From Haloferax marisrubri (GTDB taxonomy: Archaea > Halobacteriota > Halobacteria > Halobacteriales > Haloferacaceae), in assembly GCF_001469875.2 (NCBI RefSeq), contig NZ_LOPW02000001.1, positions 214,396 through 277,433 on the forward strand: a stretch of DNA of 63,038 nt. The letters are read 5' to 3'. Position 1 is the stretch's first letter. Each line of letters starts with the position of its first letter. The notes beneath the pieces are model-generated. The model made no database searches, had not been told where the DNA came from, and saw nothing but the letters and a program-made list of their open reading frames with translations. This document shows, in pieces, positions 17,186-26,043 of this stretch. A program made the translations under genes and the position numbers.

Positions 17186-18711
17186 TAATCGAAGCGCTCA
17201 TCGCAGTCACGTTCCTCGCCGCGCTGGTCACCTTCGTCCTGCCGGACCGGTACGCCGGCAAGGCGGCCTTCGCGCTGAGTCTGGCTCCTGTCATCGGGAG
17301 CCTCTACATGTGGCAACAGTACGACGCGAGCGGGAACGCCTTACTCGGCGGGAACATCGCGTTCGAGACAGACGTCGTCTGGCTGCAACTCGGCCAGTAC
17401 GACCTCCACTGGATGGTCGGCGTCGACGGCATCAGCATGCCGCTCGTCGTCCTCACGACCATCCTCACCACGCTCGCTATCGTCAGCGCGTGGACGCCAA
17501 TCGCGGAGCGTCAGTCCCAGTTCTTCGGCCTGATGCTCCTGATGGAGGCGAACCTGCTCGGCGTCTTCACGGCGCTCGACTTCTTCGTCTGGTTCGTCTT
17601 CTGGGAGGCCGTCCTCGTCCCGATGTACTTCCTCATCGGCGTCTGGGGCGGTCCCCGACGCAAGTACGCGGCGATTAAGTTCTTCGTCTACACGAACATC
17701 GCGTCGCTCGTGATGTTCATCGGGTTCATCTCGCTGGTGTTCGGCCTCGGCGACTCGATTACGTCGCTGCGGTTACCCGAGATTGCCCAAGCGTTGCAGG
17801 CCGGGCAGCTCGGAAGCTTCGCGGGACTGTCGGCCGGCGCGCTCGCGTCGGTCGCGTTCATCGCGATGTTCTTCGGGTTCGCGGTCAAGGTCCCGGTCGC
17901 CCCGCTTCACACGTGGCTGCCGGACGCACACGTTGAGGCTCCCACACCGGTGTCGGTTATGCTGGCGGGGGTCCTCCTGAAGATGGGTACGTACGCCCTG
18001 CTCCGGTTCAACTTCACGATGCTGCCGGAGACGGCGCGCGCCTTCGCGCTGCCCATCGCCCTGCTCGCCGTCGCGAGCGTCATCTACGGCGCGCTCCTCG
18101 CGCTGGCACAGCAGGACCTCAAGCGCATCGTCGCGTACTCCTCCGTCTCGTCGATGGGGTACGTCATCCTCGGTCTCATCGCCTACACCACCTACGGCGT
18201 CGGCGGTGCGACCTTCCAGATGGTCGCCCACGGCCTCATCTCCGGTCTGATGTTCATGGCCGTCGGCGTCATCTACAACACGACCCACACGCGCATGGTG
18301 TCGGACATGTCCGGCATCGCCGACCGGATGCCCGTCACGGCGGGCATCTTCGTCGCCGGCGCGTTCGGCTACATGGGCCTGCCGCTCATGGCCGGCTTCG
18401 CCGCGGAGTTCTTCATCTTCAAGGGCGCGTTCGAGTCCACGGTGATGGAGGCCATGCCGCTGTTCACCGGCGCCGCGATGTTCGGTATCGTCATCGTCGC
18501 CGGTTACCTGCTGTTCGCGATGCAGCGGACGCTGTTCGGACCCTTCCGGTTCGACGGCGACTACGATGTCACGGAAGCGCCGTTCCACGACGTCGCACCC
18601 CTCGCGGTGCTGCTGCTTCTCACCATCGTGCTCGGTGTCTCTCCGGACATCTTCTTCACGATGATTCAGGACGCGGTTAATCCGATTCTCGAACTGGGAG
18701 GTGCGTTCTAG
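17182..18711 (+). CDS. nuoM: Complex I subunit M (NuoM), proton-pumping antiporter-like
   Basis: The ATG at 17182 overlaps the nuoL stop; an in-frame TTG nine bases upstream is less likely. The 509-residue protein has about 14 helices with the NuoM signatures FFVWFVFWEAVLVPMYFLIG (key glutamate), PLHTWLPDAHVEAPTPVSVMLAG and QQDLKRIVAYSSVSSMG (key lysine). It is the middle antiporter-like pump of the membrane arm. nuoN begins directly after its stop codon. Confidence 0.96.
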   Translation: MIIEALIAVTFLAALVTFVLPDRYAGKAAFALSLAPVIGSLYMWQQYDASGNALLGGNIAFETDVVWLQLGQYDLHWMVGVDGISMPLVVLTTILTTLAIVSAWTPIAERQSQFFGLMLLMEANLLGVFTALDFFVWFVFWEAVLVPMYFLIGVWGGPRRKYAAIKFFVYTNIASLVMFIGFISLVFGLGDSITSLRLPEIAQALQAGQLGSFAGLSAGALASVAFIAMFFGFAVKVPVAPLHTWLPDAHVEAPTPVSVMLAGVLLKMGTYALLRFNFTMLPETARAFALPIALLAVASVIYGALLALAQQDLKRIVAYSSVSSMGYVILGLIAYTTYGVGGATFQMVAHGLISGLMFMAVGVIYNTTHTRMVSDMSGIADRMPVTAGIFVAGAFGYMGLPLMAGFAAEFFIFKGAFESTVMEAMPLFTGAAMFGIVIVAGYLLFAMQRTLFGPFRFDGDYDVTEAPFHDVAPLAVLLLLTIVLGVSPDIFFTMIQDAVNPILELGGAF

Positions 18712-20232
18712 ATGACGCCCCTCCAGACGCTCCCCGAGTGGGCGGCGACGGCTCCCGCCATCGTGCTCGCGCTGACGGGACTCGCGCTGCTGCTCATCGA
18801 CACCATCGACCCGGACTCCACGAACAACGGCCTGCTGGCCGGCACGGCGACGCTCGGCGCGCTCGCCGCCGGCGGCATCGCCGCTTGGTTCCTCATCGGT
18901 GGAACCGGCATGGAGTCCACCGGCGGCGCGATTTCGCTGTACGGCGACGCGCTCGTCGTCGACGGGATGAGCCTGTTCTTCACGCTCATCTTCACCAGCG
19001 TCACCGCGATGGTGACCGTCGCCTCCTACGACTACCTCGCGGACGAGGAGTACCAGGGTGAGTTCTACTCGCTCGTCATATTCGCCGCGACTGGTATGAC
19101 GCTCATGGGGATGTCGAACTCGCTGGCGACCGTCTTCGTCAGCCTCGAACTCGCGTCCCTGCCGTCGTACGCGCTCGTCGCGTTCCTCAAGAAGGACCGC
19201 GGCAGCATCGAGGCGGGCCTGAAGTACTTCCTCATCGGCGCGCTGTCGTCGGCGGTGTTCGCGTTCGGTATCAGCCTCGTGTTCGCCGTCACCGGCTCGC
19301 TGGTGCTCCCGGAAGTCGCCGCGACGCTCGCTGAGGGCACCGAACTCGTCGGCGTCCTCGGTCTCGGCGTGCTGATGATCGCCGGCGGCTTCGCGTTCAA
19401 GACCGCCTCCGTCCCGTTCCACTTCTGGGCGCCGGAGGCCTACGAGGGCGCGCCCGCACCCGTGAGCGCGTTCCTCTCGTCGGCGTCGAAGGCGGCCGGT
19501 TTCGCCGTCGCCTTCCGCGTCTTCACCGTCGCGTTCCCCCTCGAGACCGTCACCGCAATCGGCGGCGGGAGCGTCGACTGGTCGCTTCTGTTCGCGCTGC
19601 TCGCCGTCGTCACGATGACGCTCGGTAACTTCGCGGCGGCGACCCAAGAGAACGTCAAGCGCATGCTGGCGTACTCCTCTATCGGACACGCCGGCTACGC
19701 GCTCATCGGTCTCGCGGCCATCACCGTCGACGGTGGTGCCGCGAACGGCGACGTGCTCGGCGCGAGCATGGCCCACCTGCTCGTCTACGGCTTCATGAAC
19801 ACGGGCGCGTTCCTGTTCATCGCCATGGTCGAAAAGTGGGGCCTCGGCCGCACGTTCGAGGACTACAACGGCATCGCGTCGAAGGCGCCCATCGCCGCGA
19901 CGGCGATGACCGTCTTCATGTTCTCGCTCGCTGGCCTGCCGCCGTTCGGCGGCTTCGTCTCGAAGTACGCGCTGTTCTACTCGGCCATCGAGTCCGGCTT
20001 CTGGTGGCTCGCCGCGGTCGGCGCGGTCAACAGCGCGCTGTCGCTGTTCTACTACAGCCGCGTCGTGAAGGCGATGTGGATCGAGGAGCCGTCGAAGCCC
20101 CTCGAAATCGGCAGCCAGCCGGTCGGTCTCTACGTGGCGGTCATCTTCGCCGCGGTCGGGACGGTCCTGCTCCTGCCCGGCTTCCAACCCGTCATCGAGA
20201 CGGCCCAGACCGTCGCCGCGGCGCTCTTCTGA
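18712..20232 (+). CDS. nuoN: Complex I subunit N (NuoN), proton-pumping antiporter-like
   Basis: This 506-residue protein closes the operon. NuoN features are present: SLELASLPSYALVAF with the conserved glutamate, KYFLIGALSSAVFAFG, FHFWAPEAYEGAPAPVSAFLS and TQENVKRMLAYSSIGHAGY with the pumping lysine. With L and M it completes three antiporter-like pumps. No further nuo gene follows: the next gene is leftward and convergent. Confidence 0.96.
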   Translation: MTPLQTLPEWAATAPAIVLALTGLALLLIDTIDPDSTNNGLLAGTATLGALAAGGIAAWFLIGGTGMESTGGAISLYGDALVVDGMSLFFTLIFTSVTAMVTVASYDYLADEEYQGEFYSLVIFAATGMTLMGMSNSLATVFVSLELASLPSYALVAFLKKDRGSIEAGLKYFLIGALSSAVFAFGISLVFAVTGSLVLPEVAATLAEGTELVGVLGLGVLMIAGGFAFKTASVPFHFWAPEAYEGAPAPVSAFLSSASKAAGFAVAFRVFTVAFPLETVTAIGGGSVDWSLLFALLAVVTMTLGNFAAATQENVKRMLAYSSIGHAGYALIGLAAITVDGGAANGDVLGASMAHLLVYGFMNTGAFLFIAMVEKWGLGRTFEDYNGIASKAPIAATAMTVFMFSLAGLPPFGGFVSKYALFYSAIESGFWWLAAVGAVNSALSLFYYSRVVKAMWIEEPSKPLEIGSQPVGLYVAVIFAAVGTVLLLPGFQPVIETAQTVAAALF

Positions 20233-20265
20233 GCGTCTCGGCGATTCGGTTCGATTCGGTTTCTT

Positions 20266-20646
20266 TTATTCCCGCAGTAACTCACCGAGCGCCGACGCCA
20301 ACTCCTCGGACCGCCTGAGCGTCAGGCCGTCGGTGGTGACGAACACGCCCTTGTCGTCGGCCGTCACCCGCGTCAGGTAGCCGTGGTCGAACGCGCGGAC
20401 TGTGTACCGGTAGTTCCCGAGTTCGGAGCCGCGATAGGCGGTCCGCGCCTGAAACCCGTCGGTCTCGTGTTCGACGAATCCGGTGAGGTCTGCGTCGGCT
20501 TCGAGGTCGCTTCGGAGATATATCTGGTCGCACCGGTCGTGCGTGAAGTACGTCACGCTCCTGAGATCGTCGCCGACGACGGTTCGACAGGTTCGGACGA
20601 ACGACTCGGCTCGCGACTCGGGGAGCAGTTGCGTCTCGAGTTCCAT
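20266..20646 (-). CDS. Small haloarchaeal protein of unknown function
   Basis: The protein has 126 residues from the ATG at 20646. An ATG eight codons upstream (20670) is possible, but the AT-rich ATATTATG near 20673-20682 fits a TATA box for the inner start. The N-terminal half (RTCRTVVGDDLRSVTYF, then DQIYLRSDLEADADL) is followed by a beta-rich part with TVRAFDHGYLTRVTADDKGVFVTTD. It resembles haloarchaeal proteins that occur near sensors or regulators, but I cannot assign a function. It has no membrane helix or metal motif and is convergent with nuoN. Confidence 0.8.
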   Translation of the reverse strand: MELETQLLPESRAESFVRTCRTVVGDDLRSVTYFTHDRCDQIYLRSDLEADADLTGFVEHETDGFQARTAYRGSELGNYRYTVRAFDHGYLTRVTADDKGVFVTTDGLTLRRSEELASALGELLRE

Positions 20647-20735
20647 CGTATGTGTGTCATGTGGTGGCATGACATAATATCATCGCCGGATGGGAGGACG
20701 GTAGGGTTTTGCGGCCGGAGTCCGACCCTCCGTGT

Positions 20736-22193
20736 ATGGTACGCCGCCTGGTTCTCGGTTGCGGGTCGCTCGGCGGGGGCCTCGTCGGGCAACTCGCCGA
20801 CCGCGGCGGGACGGTGACGGTCGTCACGGACCGCAAGGGCCGCGCCGACGACCTCCGCTCGGACGGCATCACCGCGAGAGAGGGCGACCCGGCCGACCCG
20901 TCGAACTACCCCGACGCGGCCGACCTCGTCGTCGTCGGCGGGCAGTCTTCGGCTTCGAACCTCGACGCGGCGCGGGCGGCCCACGACCGGTTCCCGGACG
21001 CGCCGCTCGTCGTCTACCTCGGCGGCGACGCCGACCCGTCGGTCCGCGCCGATATCGACGCGTTGGCCGACGAGGTCATCGACCCGCGTCGAATCATCAC
21101 GGACCGGATCCTCGACGCCGTCGGCACGTCGCACACGGAGCGGCTGAACCGACTGATGCGGGTCCTCCGAAACCTCGACGGTAGGCTCGCGGTCGTGATG
21201 CACGACAACCCGGACCCCGACGCCATCGCCGCGGCGCTGGCGTTGCAGGCCATCGCCGAGCGGGCGGGCGTCGACGCCGACGTGTGTTACTTCGGAGATA
21301 TCTCTCATCAGGAGAACCGCGCGCTCGTGAACCTCCTCGATTTGGACCTCCGCGTCCTCGACGAGGTGCCCGCGGACGACGAGTACGACGGCTTCGCGCT
21401 CGTCGACCACTCCCGGCCGGGCGTCAACGACCGCCTGCCGCCGGAGACGACCATCGACATCGTCATCGACCACCACCCGCCGCGCGCGCCGGTCGAGGCG
21501 GCGTACGTGGACCTCAGACGCGGCGTCGGCGCGACGAGCACGCTCCTCGCGGAGTACCTCGAACGGCTCGGTATCGTCCCCGACACGACGGTGGCGACGG
21601 CCCTGTTGTTCGGGATTCAAGTCGACACCAACGACTTCACGCGGGAGGTCTCGACCGCCGACTTCGAGGCCGCCGCCTTCCTCATCCCCCACGTGGACGT
21701 GGACCTGCTCGAACGGGTCGAGACGCCGAGTCTGACCTCCAAGACGATGGAGACGCTCGCCCGCGCCATCTCGAACCGCGACGTGCGTGGGAACATCCTC
21801 ACGACGAACGTCGGCGACATCCGCGAGCGGGACGCCCTCGCGCAGGCCGCCGACCACCTCCTCGGGATGGAGGGCGTCGAGGTGACCGTCGTCTACGGAC
21901 TGATGGACGGGACGGTCTACGTCTCCGGGCGCGCCCGCGGGGCGAAAATCGACCTCGGCGAGACGTTCCGCGACGCTCTCGGCTCTATCGGGAGCGCCGG
22001 CGGCCACGCGGACATGGCGGGCGCACAGATTCCGCTGGGCATCCTCGACGACGTGAGCGACGACTCCCGGGAGTCGCTTGCGACCATCGTCACGGACATC
22101 GTCGCCGGGCGGATGTTCGAGACGCTGGAGCACGCGACGCCGACGCCGAGTCTGGATACCGACGTGGCCTTCGAGTACCCGCTCGATGAATGA
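20736..22193 (+). CDS. DHH/DHHA1 phosphoesterase with N-terminal TrkA-N-like Rossmann domain
   Basis: The protein has 485 residues from the ATG at 20736. Residues 1 to about 125 form a nucleotide-binding Rossmann fold (GCGSLGGGLVG). From about 145 the DHH motifs follow: HDNPDPDAIAAA, VDHS and VIDHHPP, which bind Mn2+. The DHHA1 substrate domain ends in GSAGGHADMAGAQ. Family members hydrolyse small nucleotides (nanoRNA, c-di-AMP, pApA) or ssDNA. The Rossmann domain suggests control by NAD(H) or a nucleotide. The substrate is unknown. Confidence 0.9.
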   Translation: MVRRLVLGCGSLGGGLVGQLADRGGTVTVVTDRKGRADDLRSDGITAREGDPADPSNYPDAADLVVVGGQSSASNLDAARAAHDRFPDAPLVVYLGGDADPSVRADIDALADEVIDPRRIITDRILDAVGTSHTERLNRLMRVLRNLDGRLAVVMHDNPDPDAIAAALALQAIAERAGVDADVCYFGDISHQENRALVNLLDLDLRVLDEVPADDEYDGFALVDHSRPGVNDRLPPETTIDIVIDHHPPRAPVEAAYVDLRRGVGATSTLLAEYLERLGIVPDTTVATALLFGIQVDTNDFTREVSTADFEAAAFLIPHVDVDLLERVETPSLTSKTMETLARAISNRDVRGNILTTNVGDIRERDALAQAADHLLGMEGVEVTVVYGLMDGTVYVSGRARGAKIDLGETFRDALGSIGSAGGHADMAGAQIPLGILDDVSDDSRESLATIVTDIVAGRMFETLEHATPTPSLDTDVAFEYPLDE

Positions 22194-22236
22194 ACGCCCA
22201 CACGTTTTTGCCGACGGTGGCCCTATGACGTGGGAG

Positions 22237-23019
22237 ATGAGTACTAAAGCGACCGTCAAGGAGTACATGACGCGCGAGGTCCAGACCGTCTCTCCGACCG
22301 ACACGGTCGCGGACGTCGCCCAACGAATCGCCGAGAGCGACGGCCACAACGGGTTTCCCGTCTGTGACGGTCGCAAGGCGGAGGGGTTCGTCACGGCCCG
22401 CGACATCCTCCTCGCGGACGACGACGCCCCCATCGAGACGGTGATGGCGACGGACCTCGTCGTCGCCCACCCCGAGATGGACGTGAACGACGCCGCCCGC
22501 GTCATCCTCCGGTCGGGCATCCAGAAGCTCCCGGTCGTCGACGACGCGGGCAACCTCGTCGGCATCATCTCGAACACCGATGTCATCCGGAGCCAAATCG
22601 AGCGCGCGACCCCCGAGAAGGTGGGCAAACTCATGCGGACGCTCGAACAGATTCACGGTATCACGGTCCACCAAGAGCGCCGGACCGTTGCGCTTTCGAA
22701 CCTCATTCCCACGCAGGCCCGCGTCTACGCCGACGAACTCGACGGTCGCCGGTACGAACTCGAACGCGGCCTCGCGGAGCCGCTCGTCGTCATCGACAAC
22801 AACGGGACGCTCCTCCTCGCCGACGGTCACCACCGCGTCCTCGCGGCCGACCGAATCGGCATCGAGGAGATGGACGCCTACGTCATCGTCATCGACGACC
22901 CCGTCGAACTCGGGATGCAGCGGACCGCGGAAAAAGAGGGGCTCAAGTCCATCTCGGACATCGATATCGTCGATTACGCCCGACACCCGCTGGTCGAGAC
23001 GACGCGCCGACTCCAGTAA
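22237..23019 (+). CDS. Twin CBS-domain protein with ParB-like C-terminal domain
   Basis: The protein has 260 residues from the ATG at 22237; another ATG at 22225 is possible. Two CBS repeats occupy about residues 8-125 (VKEYMTREVQTVSPTDTV; DLVVAHPEMDVNDAARVILRSGIQKLPVVD in two parts) and usually sense adenine nucleotides. The C-terminal half has the ParB/sulfiredoxin-like nuclease signature LLLADGHHRVLAADRIG. This layout is shared by archaeal CBS-ParB proteins, some of which act as free-serine kinases (SerK). The activity here is unproven. Confidence 0.88.
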   Translation: MSTKATVKEYMTREVQTVSPTDTVADVAQRIAESDGHNGFPVCDGRKAEGFVTARDILLADDDAPIETVMATDLVVAHPEMDVNDAARVILRSGIQKLPVVDDAGNLVGIISNTDVIRSQIERATPEKVGKLMRTLEQIHGITVHQERRTVALSNLIPTQARVYADELDGRRYELERGLAEPLVVIDNNGTLLLADGHHRVLAADRIGIEEMDAYVIVIDDPVELGMQRTAEKEGLKSISDIDIVDYARHPLVETTRRLQ

Positions 23020-23029
23020 CTCGGCTTTC

Positions 23030-23257
23030 TCACTCGGCGACGTCGTACTCGGCTTTCCACGCGTCGACGGCCTCGCGGGCCGCCGCTTCCGACTCGAACC
23101 GCTCGCCCTCGTAGCCGCGGCCCTCGGCGGACTGATAGAGTCGGTCGACTCTGACGTGCCACGCGTTCGGCCCGTGTCGGAGCCGAATGGTCGCGTGACC
23201 GTCGCTTCGCTCCCACTCCACGATGCGGTCGTCCCGACGGACTTCCGTCCAGCTCAT
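23030..23257 (-). CDS. Small haloarchaeal protein of unknown function (75 residues)
   Basis: This soluble 75-residue protein has two or three beta strands (RIVEWERSDGHATIRLRH, WHVRVDRL) and a C-terminal helix with the spacing ERFESEAAAREAVDAWKAEY. It looks like a small alpha-beta fold of the kind that pads haloarchaeal genomes, with no catalytic motif. It is convergent with the CBS-ParB gene and lies just downstream of the zinc-ribbon gene on the same strand (30-base gap), so they may be cotranscribed. Confidence 0.8.
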   Translation of the reverse strand: MSWTEVRRDDRIVEWERSDGHATIRLRHGPNAWHVRVDRLYQSAEGRGYEGERFESEAAAREAVDAWKAEYDVAE

Positions 23258-23287
23258 ACCGGGGGATGGCGGCGGAGCCCGAAGTGT

Positions 23288-23458
23288 CTACCCATCCACC
23301 GGCGTCGAGGCGTCGGCCGTCGCCGCGGCCGCCGGGCGCGTCTCCGCGCCGCACCCGGGGCAGACCGCGTACCCGAGGCGGTCGTAGGGGACCTCCGGCG
23401 ACGGGCGCTCCAGCCCACACTCCTCGCACGTGAAGTACGAGACCCATTCGAAGGACAT
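23288..23458 (-). CDS. Zinc-ribbon micro-protein (56 residues)
   Basis: From the ATG at 23458 this reads MSFEWVSYFTCEECGLERPSP and so on, with CEEC and, 18 residues later, CPGC. These are the two CxxC knuckles of a rubredoxin-like zinc ribbon. An Ala-rich tail follows. A TATA-like TTAATTAATAC (about 23482-23492) lies 28 bases upstream, so the mRNA is probably leaderless. H. volcanii makes many single-zinc-finger proteins under 70 residues, some needed for swarming or biofilm. No specific role can be read here. Confidence 0.82.
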   Translation of the reverse strand: MSFEWVSYFTCEECGLERPSPEVPYDRLGYAVCPGCGAETRPAAAATADASTPVDG

Positions 23459-23558
23459 ACTGACACTCAGGATTGTCAACGTATTAATTAATCACCGCTT
23501 ACCGCCCGGGACGGGGGGTATCGGTGCGGTTATTCGACTCCCCACCAACGGGGAGACG

Positions 23559-24866
23559 ATGACAGTCGAGAACCCGCGTCGGGCGCTCGGGGTGGTCTTT
23601 TTCATCGTCTTCGTCGACCTCCTCGGCTTCGGTATCCTCATCCCGGTGATTCCGCTGTACGCCCTCTCGTTCGGGGCGACGGAGTTCGTCGGGAGCCTCC
23701 TCATCGCCTCCTACTCGGCGATGCAGTTCCTCGCCGCGCCCTTCCTCGGTCGCCTCTCGGACTCCCGCGGTCGGCGGCCCGTGCTCCTCCTGTCGCTCAC
23801 GGGGAGCGTTCTGGCGTGGCTCCTGTTCGGCGTCGCCGGGTCGCTCGCGGTGCTTTTCGCCGCCCGAATGCTCGCGGGCGCGATGGGCGGCAACATCGCC
23901 ACCGCACAGGCTTACATCGCCGACATCACCGCGGCGGACGACCGGGCGAAGGGGCTCGGCCTCCTCGGGGCCGCGTTCGGCCTCGGCTTCGTGTTCGGCC
24001 CCGCGCTCGGCGGCTTCTTCGCCAGCGAACCGGTCGTCGCGGCCGCGCGGGACCTCCTGCCCGCGGTCGTCCCCGTCTCCGAGTTCTCGCTTCCGAGCTT
24101 CGCCGCCGCGCTCATCACCGGGACGAACCTCGTCGTCGCGTTCTTCGTCCTCCCCGAGTCGCGGCCGCCAGAGGCGCGCGGGACGCCGACAGAGGACCGC
24201 GAATCCCGCGTCCAACAGCTCCTGTCCGCGCTCCGGTCGCCCGGACTGGGCACGCTCGTCGCCTCCTTCTTCCTCGTCTCCTTTGCGTTCTCGGCGCTCG
24301 AAAGCCAGTTCATCTTCCTCACCAACGACCAGTACGGCTACGGCGCGACCGAGAACGCCATCATCCTCACCTACGTCGGCGTCGTTCTCGCGGTCGTTCA
24401 GGGCGGCCTCGTCGGCCCGCTCACCGACCGCTTCGGCGAGTACCGGCTCGCGGTCGGCGGCGCGGCGATTCAGGTGCTCACGCTCGCGGCCGTCCCCTTT
24501 TCGCCCCAACTGGGCGCGTTCGTCCCCGACCTTGGAGCGCTCTTGCCGGTCGGTCCCGTCCTCCCGGCGGGCGTGCTCGCGCTGCTCGTCGTGATGACGC
24601 CGCTGTCGTTCGGTAACGCCCTCACGAACGTCTCGTTGAACACGCTCGTCTCCCGCTCGGCGACGGACGACGAGCAGGGCGGCGCGTTCGGCCTCACCCA
24701 GAGCGCCGGGAGCCTCGCCCGAACGTTCGGCCCGGCGCTGGCCGGCGGGCTCTACACCGGTATCGCGTTCTGGGCACCGTTCGTCGTCGGCGGCGTGCTG
24801 ATGATTCCGATTCTCGTCCTCCTCGGGCGGCTGGACCGCGAGGCGGTCACGTCGGCGACGGCGTGA
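23559..24866 (+). CDS. Major facilitator superfamily drug/solute exporter (TetA-like)
   Basis: The protein has 435 residues from the ATG at 23559, preceded by GGGAG three bases away. The frame is open further upstream over the divergent zinc-ribbon promoter. It has twelve helices, with the MFS motif A as GRLSDSRGRRPVLL after helix 2 and GPLTDRFGEYR in the second half. Helix 5 has motif-C-like GAAFGLGFVFGPALGG, the antiporter signature of DHA1 exporters such as TetA. The substrate is unknown. Confidence 0.9.
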   Translation: MTVENPRRALGVVFFIVFVDLLGFGILIPVIPLYALSFGATEFVGSLLIASYSAMQFLAAPFLGRLSDSRGRRPVLLLSLTGSVLAWLLFGVAGSLAVLFAARMLAGAMGGNIATAQAYIADITAADDRAKGLGLLGAAFGLGFVFGPALGGFFASEPVVAAARDLLPAVVPVSEFSLPSFAAALITGTNLVVAFFVLPESRPPEARGTPTEDRESRVQQLLSALRSPGLGTLVASFFLVSFAFSALESQFIFLTNDQYGYGATENAIILTYVGVVLAVVQGGLVGPLTDRFGEYRLAVGGAAIQVLTLAAVPFSPQLGAFVPDLGALLPVGPVLPAGVLALLVVMTPLSFGNALTNVSLNTLVSRSATDDEQGGAFGLTQSAGSLARTFGPALAGGLYTGIAFWAPFVVGGVLMIPILVLLGRLDREAVTSATA

Positions 24867-24903
24867 AAAAAGACGCGAGACGGCGAAAACGAGTCGTCGA
24901 ACC

Positions 24904-25941
24904 TTACGCGGGGGTTGGGCCTTCCGGGGCCGACGAGTCGTCGTCGGACCGGAACTGCGAGACGAGGTCGAGCGAGTCGTCGGCGCTTCCGAGCAAGAAC
25001 AGCGAGTAGTACCGGAAGTACGTCACGACGGGCATCTGGACGAGCGCGCCGACCGCGATGGCCGCGAGGACGAACAGCAGTCCGAGCGCGCCGAAGACGA
25101 CCAGCCCGACCGCCGAGCCCAGCGCGACGTTGGCGGCGTTGAGCGCGAGGAACGCCGCGCCGCCGACGATGGCGAAGGGGACGGCGACGACGAGCAGGGC
25201 GAGGAGGGCCGCGATGCCGATACCGATGCTCGCGAGGATGCCGAGGACGAACCGGACGATGACGTACAGCCCGAACTCGGAGAACTCGGCGCGGAACACC
25301 GGCACGACCCGCCCCCACGACGACAGCAGGGTGCGGTCTTCGGCTATCATCGTCGGGACGACGAAGTCCGTCGTCAACTGCATGACGACCGCGAGCACGA
25401 ACGCCAGCAAGATGGCGAGCAGTACGAGCGGGATGGCGAGGAGGGCCGCCGCGGGCGTGACCGCGACGGAACCGAGGAGCACCGCCGCGACCGGGACCAC
25501 GATGACCGCGAGGACGGCGACGGCCAGCCCCACTTGGAACGCGAACAGCCTGACGCCGAGCCAGAATCGCTCGCGGAACGGCTTGCGGATGCGCACGTCC
25601 TTCGTGACGACGGCGTCAACGAGGACGAACTGCATCACGGAGCCGACGAACGACCAGACGATGGCGAGGACGACGGCGACCGCCGCGAGCGCGACGACGG
25701 CGGCGAAGACGTTTTCGGGCGTCACGAACCCGGGCAGCGAATCGACCGGGATGTCGGTCGAGCCGCCTCCGGTGGGGGCGGTGGTTCCGGTGTTGCTTCC
25801 GGCACCGCCGCTCCCGCCGAGGCCGCCGACGAAGAGGGCGATGAGTGCGAGGCGCGCCCATCGGCCCGCGTCGAACGGGAGGAGGAGCGACGCCGTGGCG
25901 TCACGGGCGTCGTCGAGGGCGTCGATTGCTTTCCAACTCAT
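24904..25941 (-). CDS. Haloarchaeal multi-pass membrane protein of unknown function
   Basis: The protein has 345 residues from the ATG at 25941; the longer frame from a TTG at 25950 is unlikely. After the N-terminal motif AIDALDDARDATASLLLPFD there are about six or seven helices rich in Ala/Val, with a Gly/Ser/Thr extracytoplasmic loop near residue 50. It resembles the widespread archaeal family with a glycerophosphoryl-diester-phosphodiesterase-type membrane domain. No catalytic residues are apparent. The gene stands alone, convergent with the MFS gene. Confidence 0.82.
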   Translation of the reverse strand: MSWKAIDALDDARDATASLLLPFDAGRWARLALIALFVGGLGGSGGAGSNTGTTAPTGGGSTDIPVDSLPGFVTPENVFAAVVALAAVAVVLAIVWSFVGSVMQFVLVDAVVTKDVRIRKPFRERFWLGVRLFAFQVGLAVAVLAVIVVPVAAVLLGSVAVTPAAALLAIPLVLLAILLAFVLAVVMQLTTDFVVPTMIAEDRTLLSSWGRVVPVFRAEFSEFGLYVIVRFVLGILASIGIGIAALLALLVVAVPFAIVGGAAFLALNAANVALGSAVGLVVFGALGLLFVLAAIAVGALVQMPVVTYFRYYSLFLLGSADDSLDLVSQFRSDDDSSAPEGPTPA

Positions 25942-26043
25942 GAGTGACAATGCGACGCCTCGCGAGATAAAGGTGTTCGAGAGCTAAGGTGTCACGTCGC
26001 TCGGCGACTCTCTCGGGGGCTGAGAGTCGTCTCGACGGGGTCG

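Noticed and set aside
17773..20187. An 804-codon open frame on the minus strand
   Set aside because: It is antisense to nuoM and nuoN, full of Glu/Arg/His with no fold. The plus strand carries complete complex I subunits.
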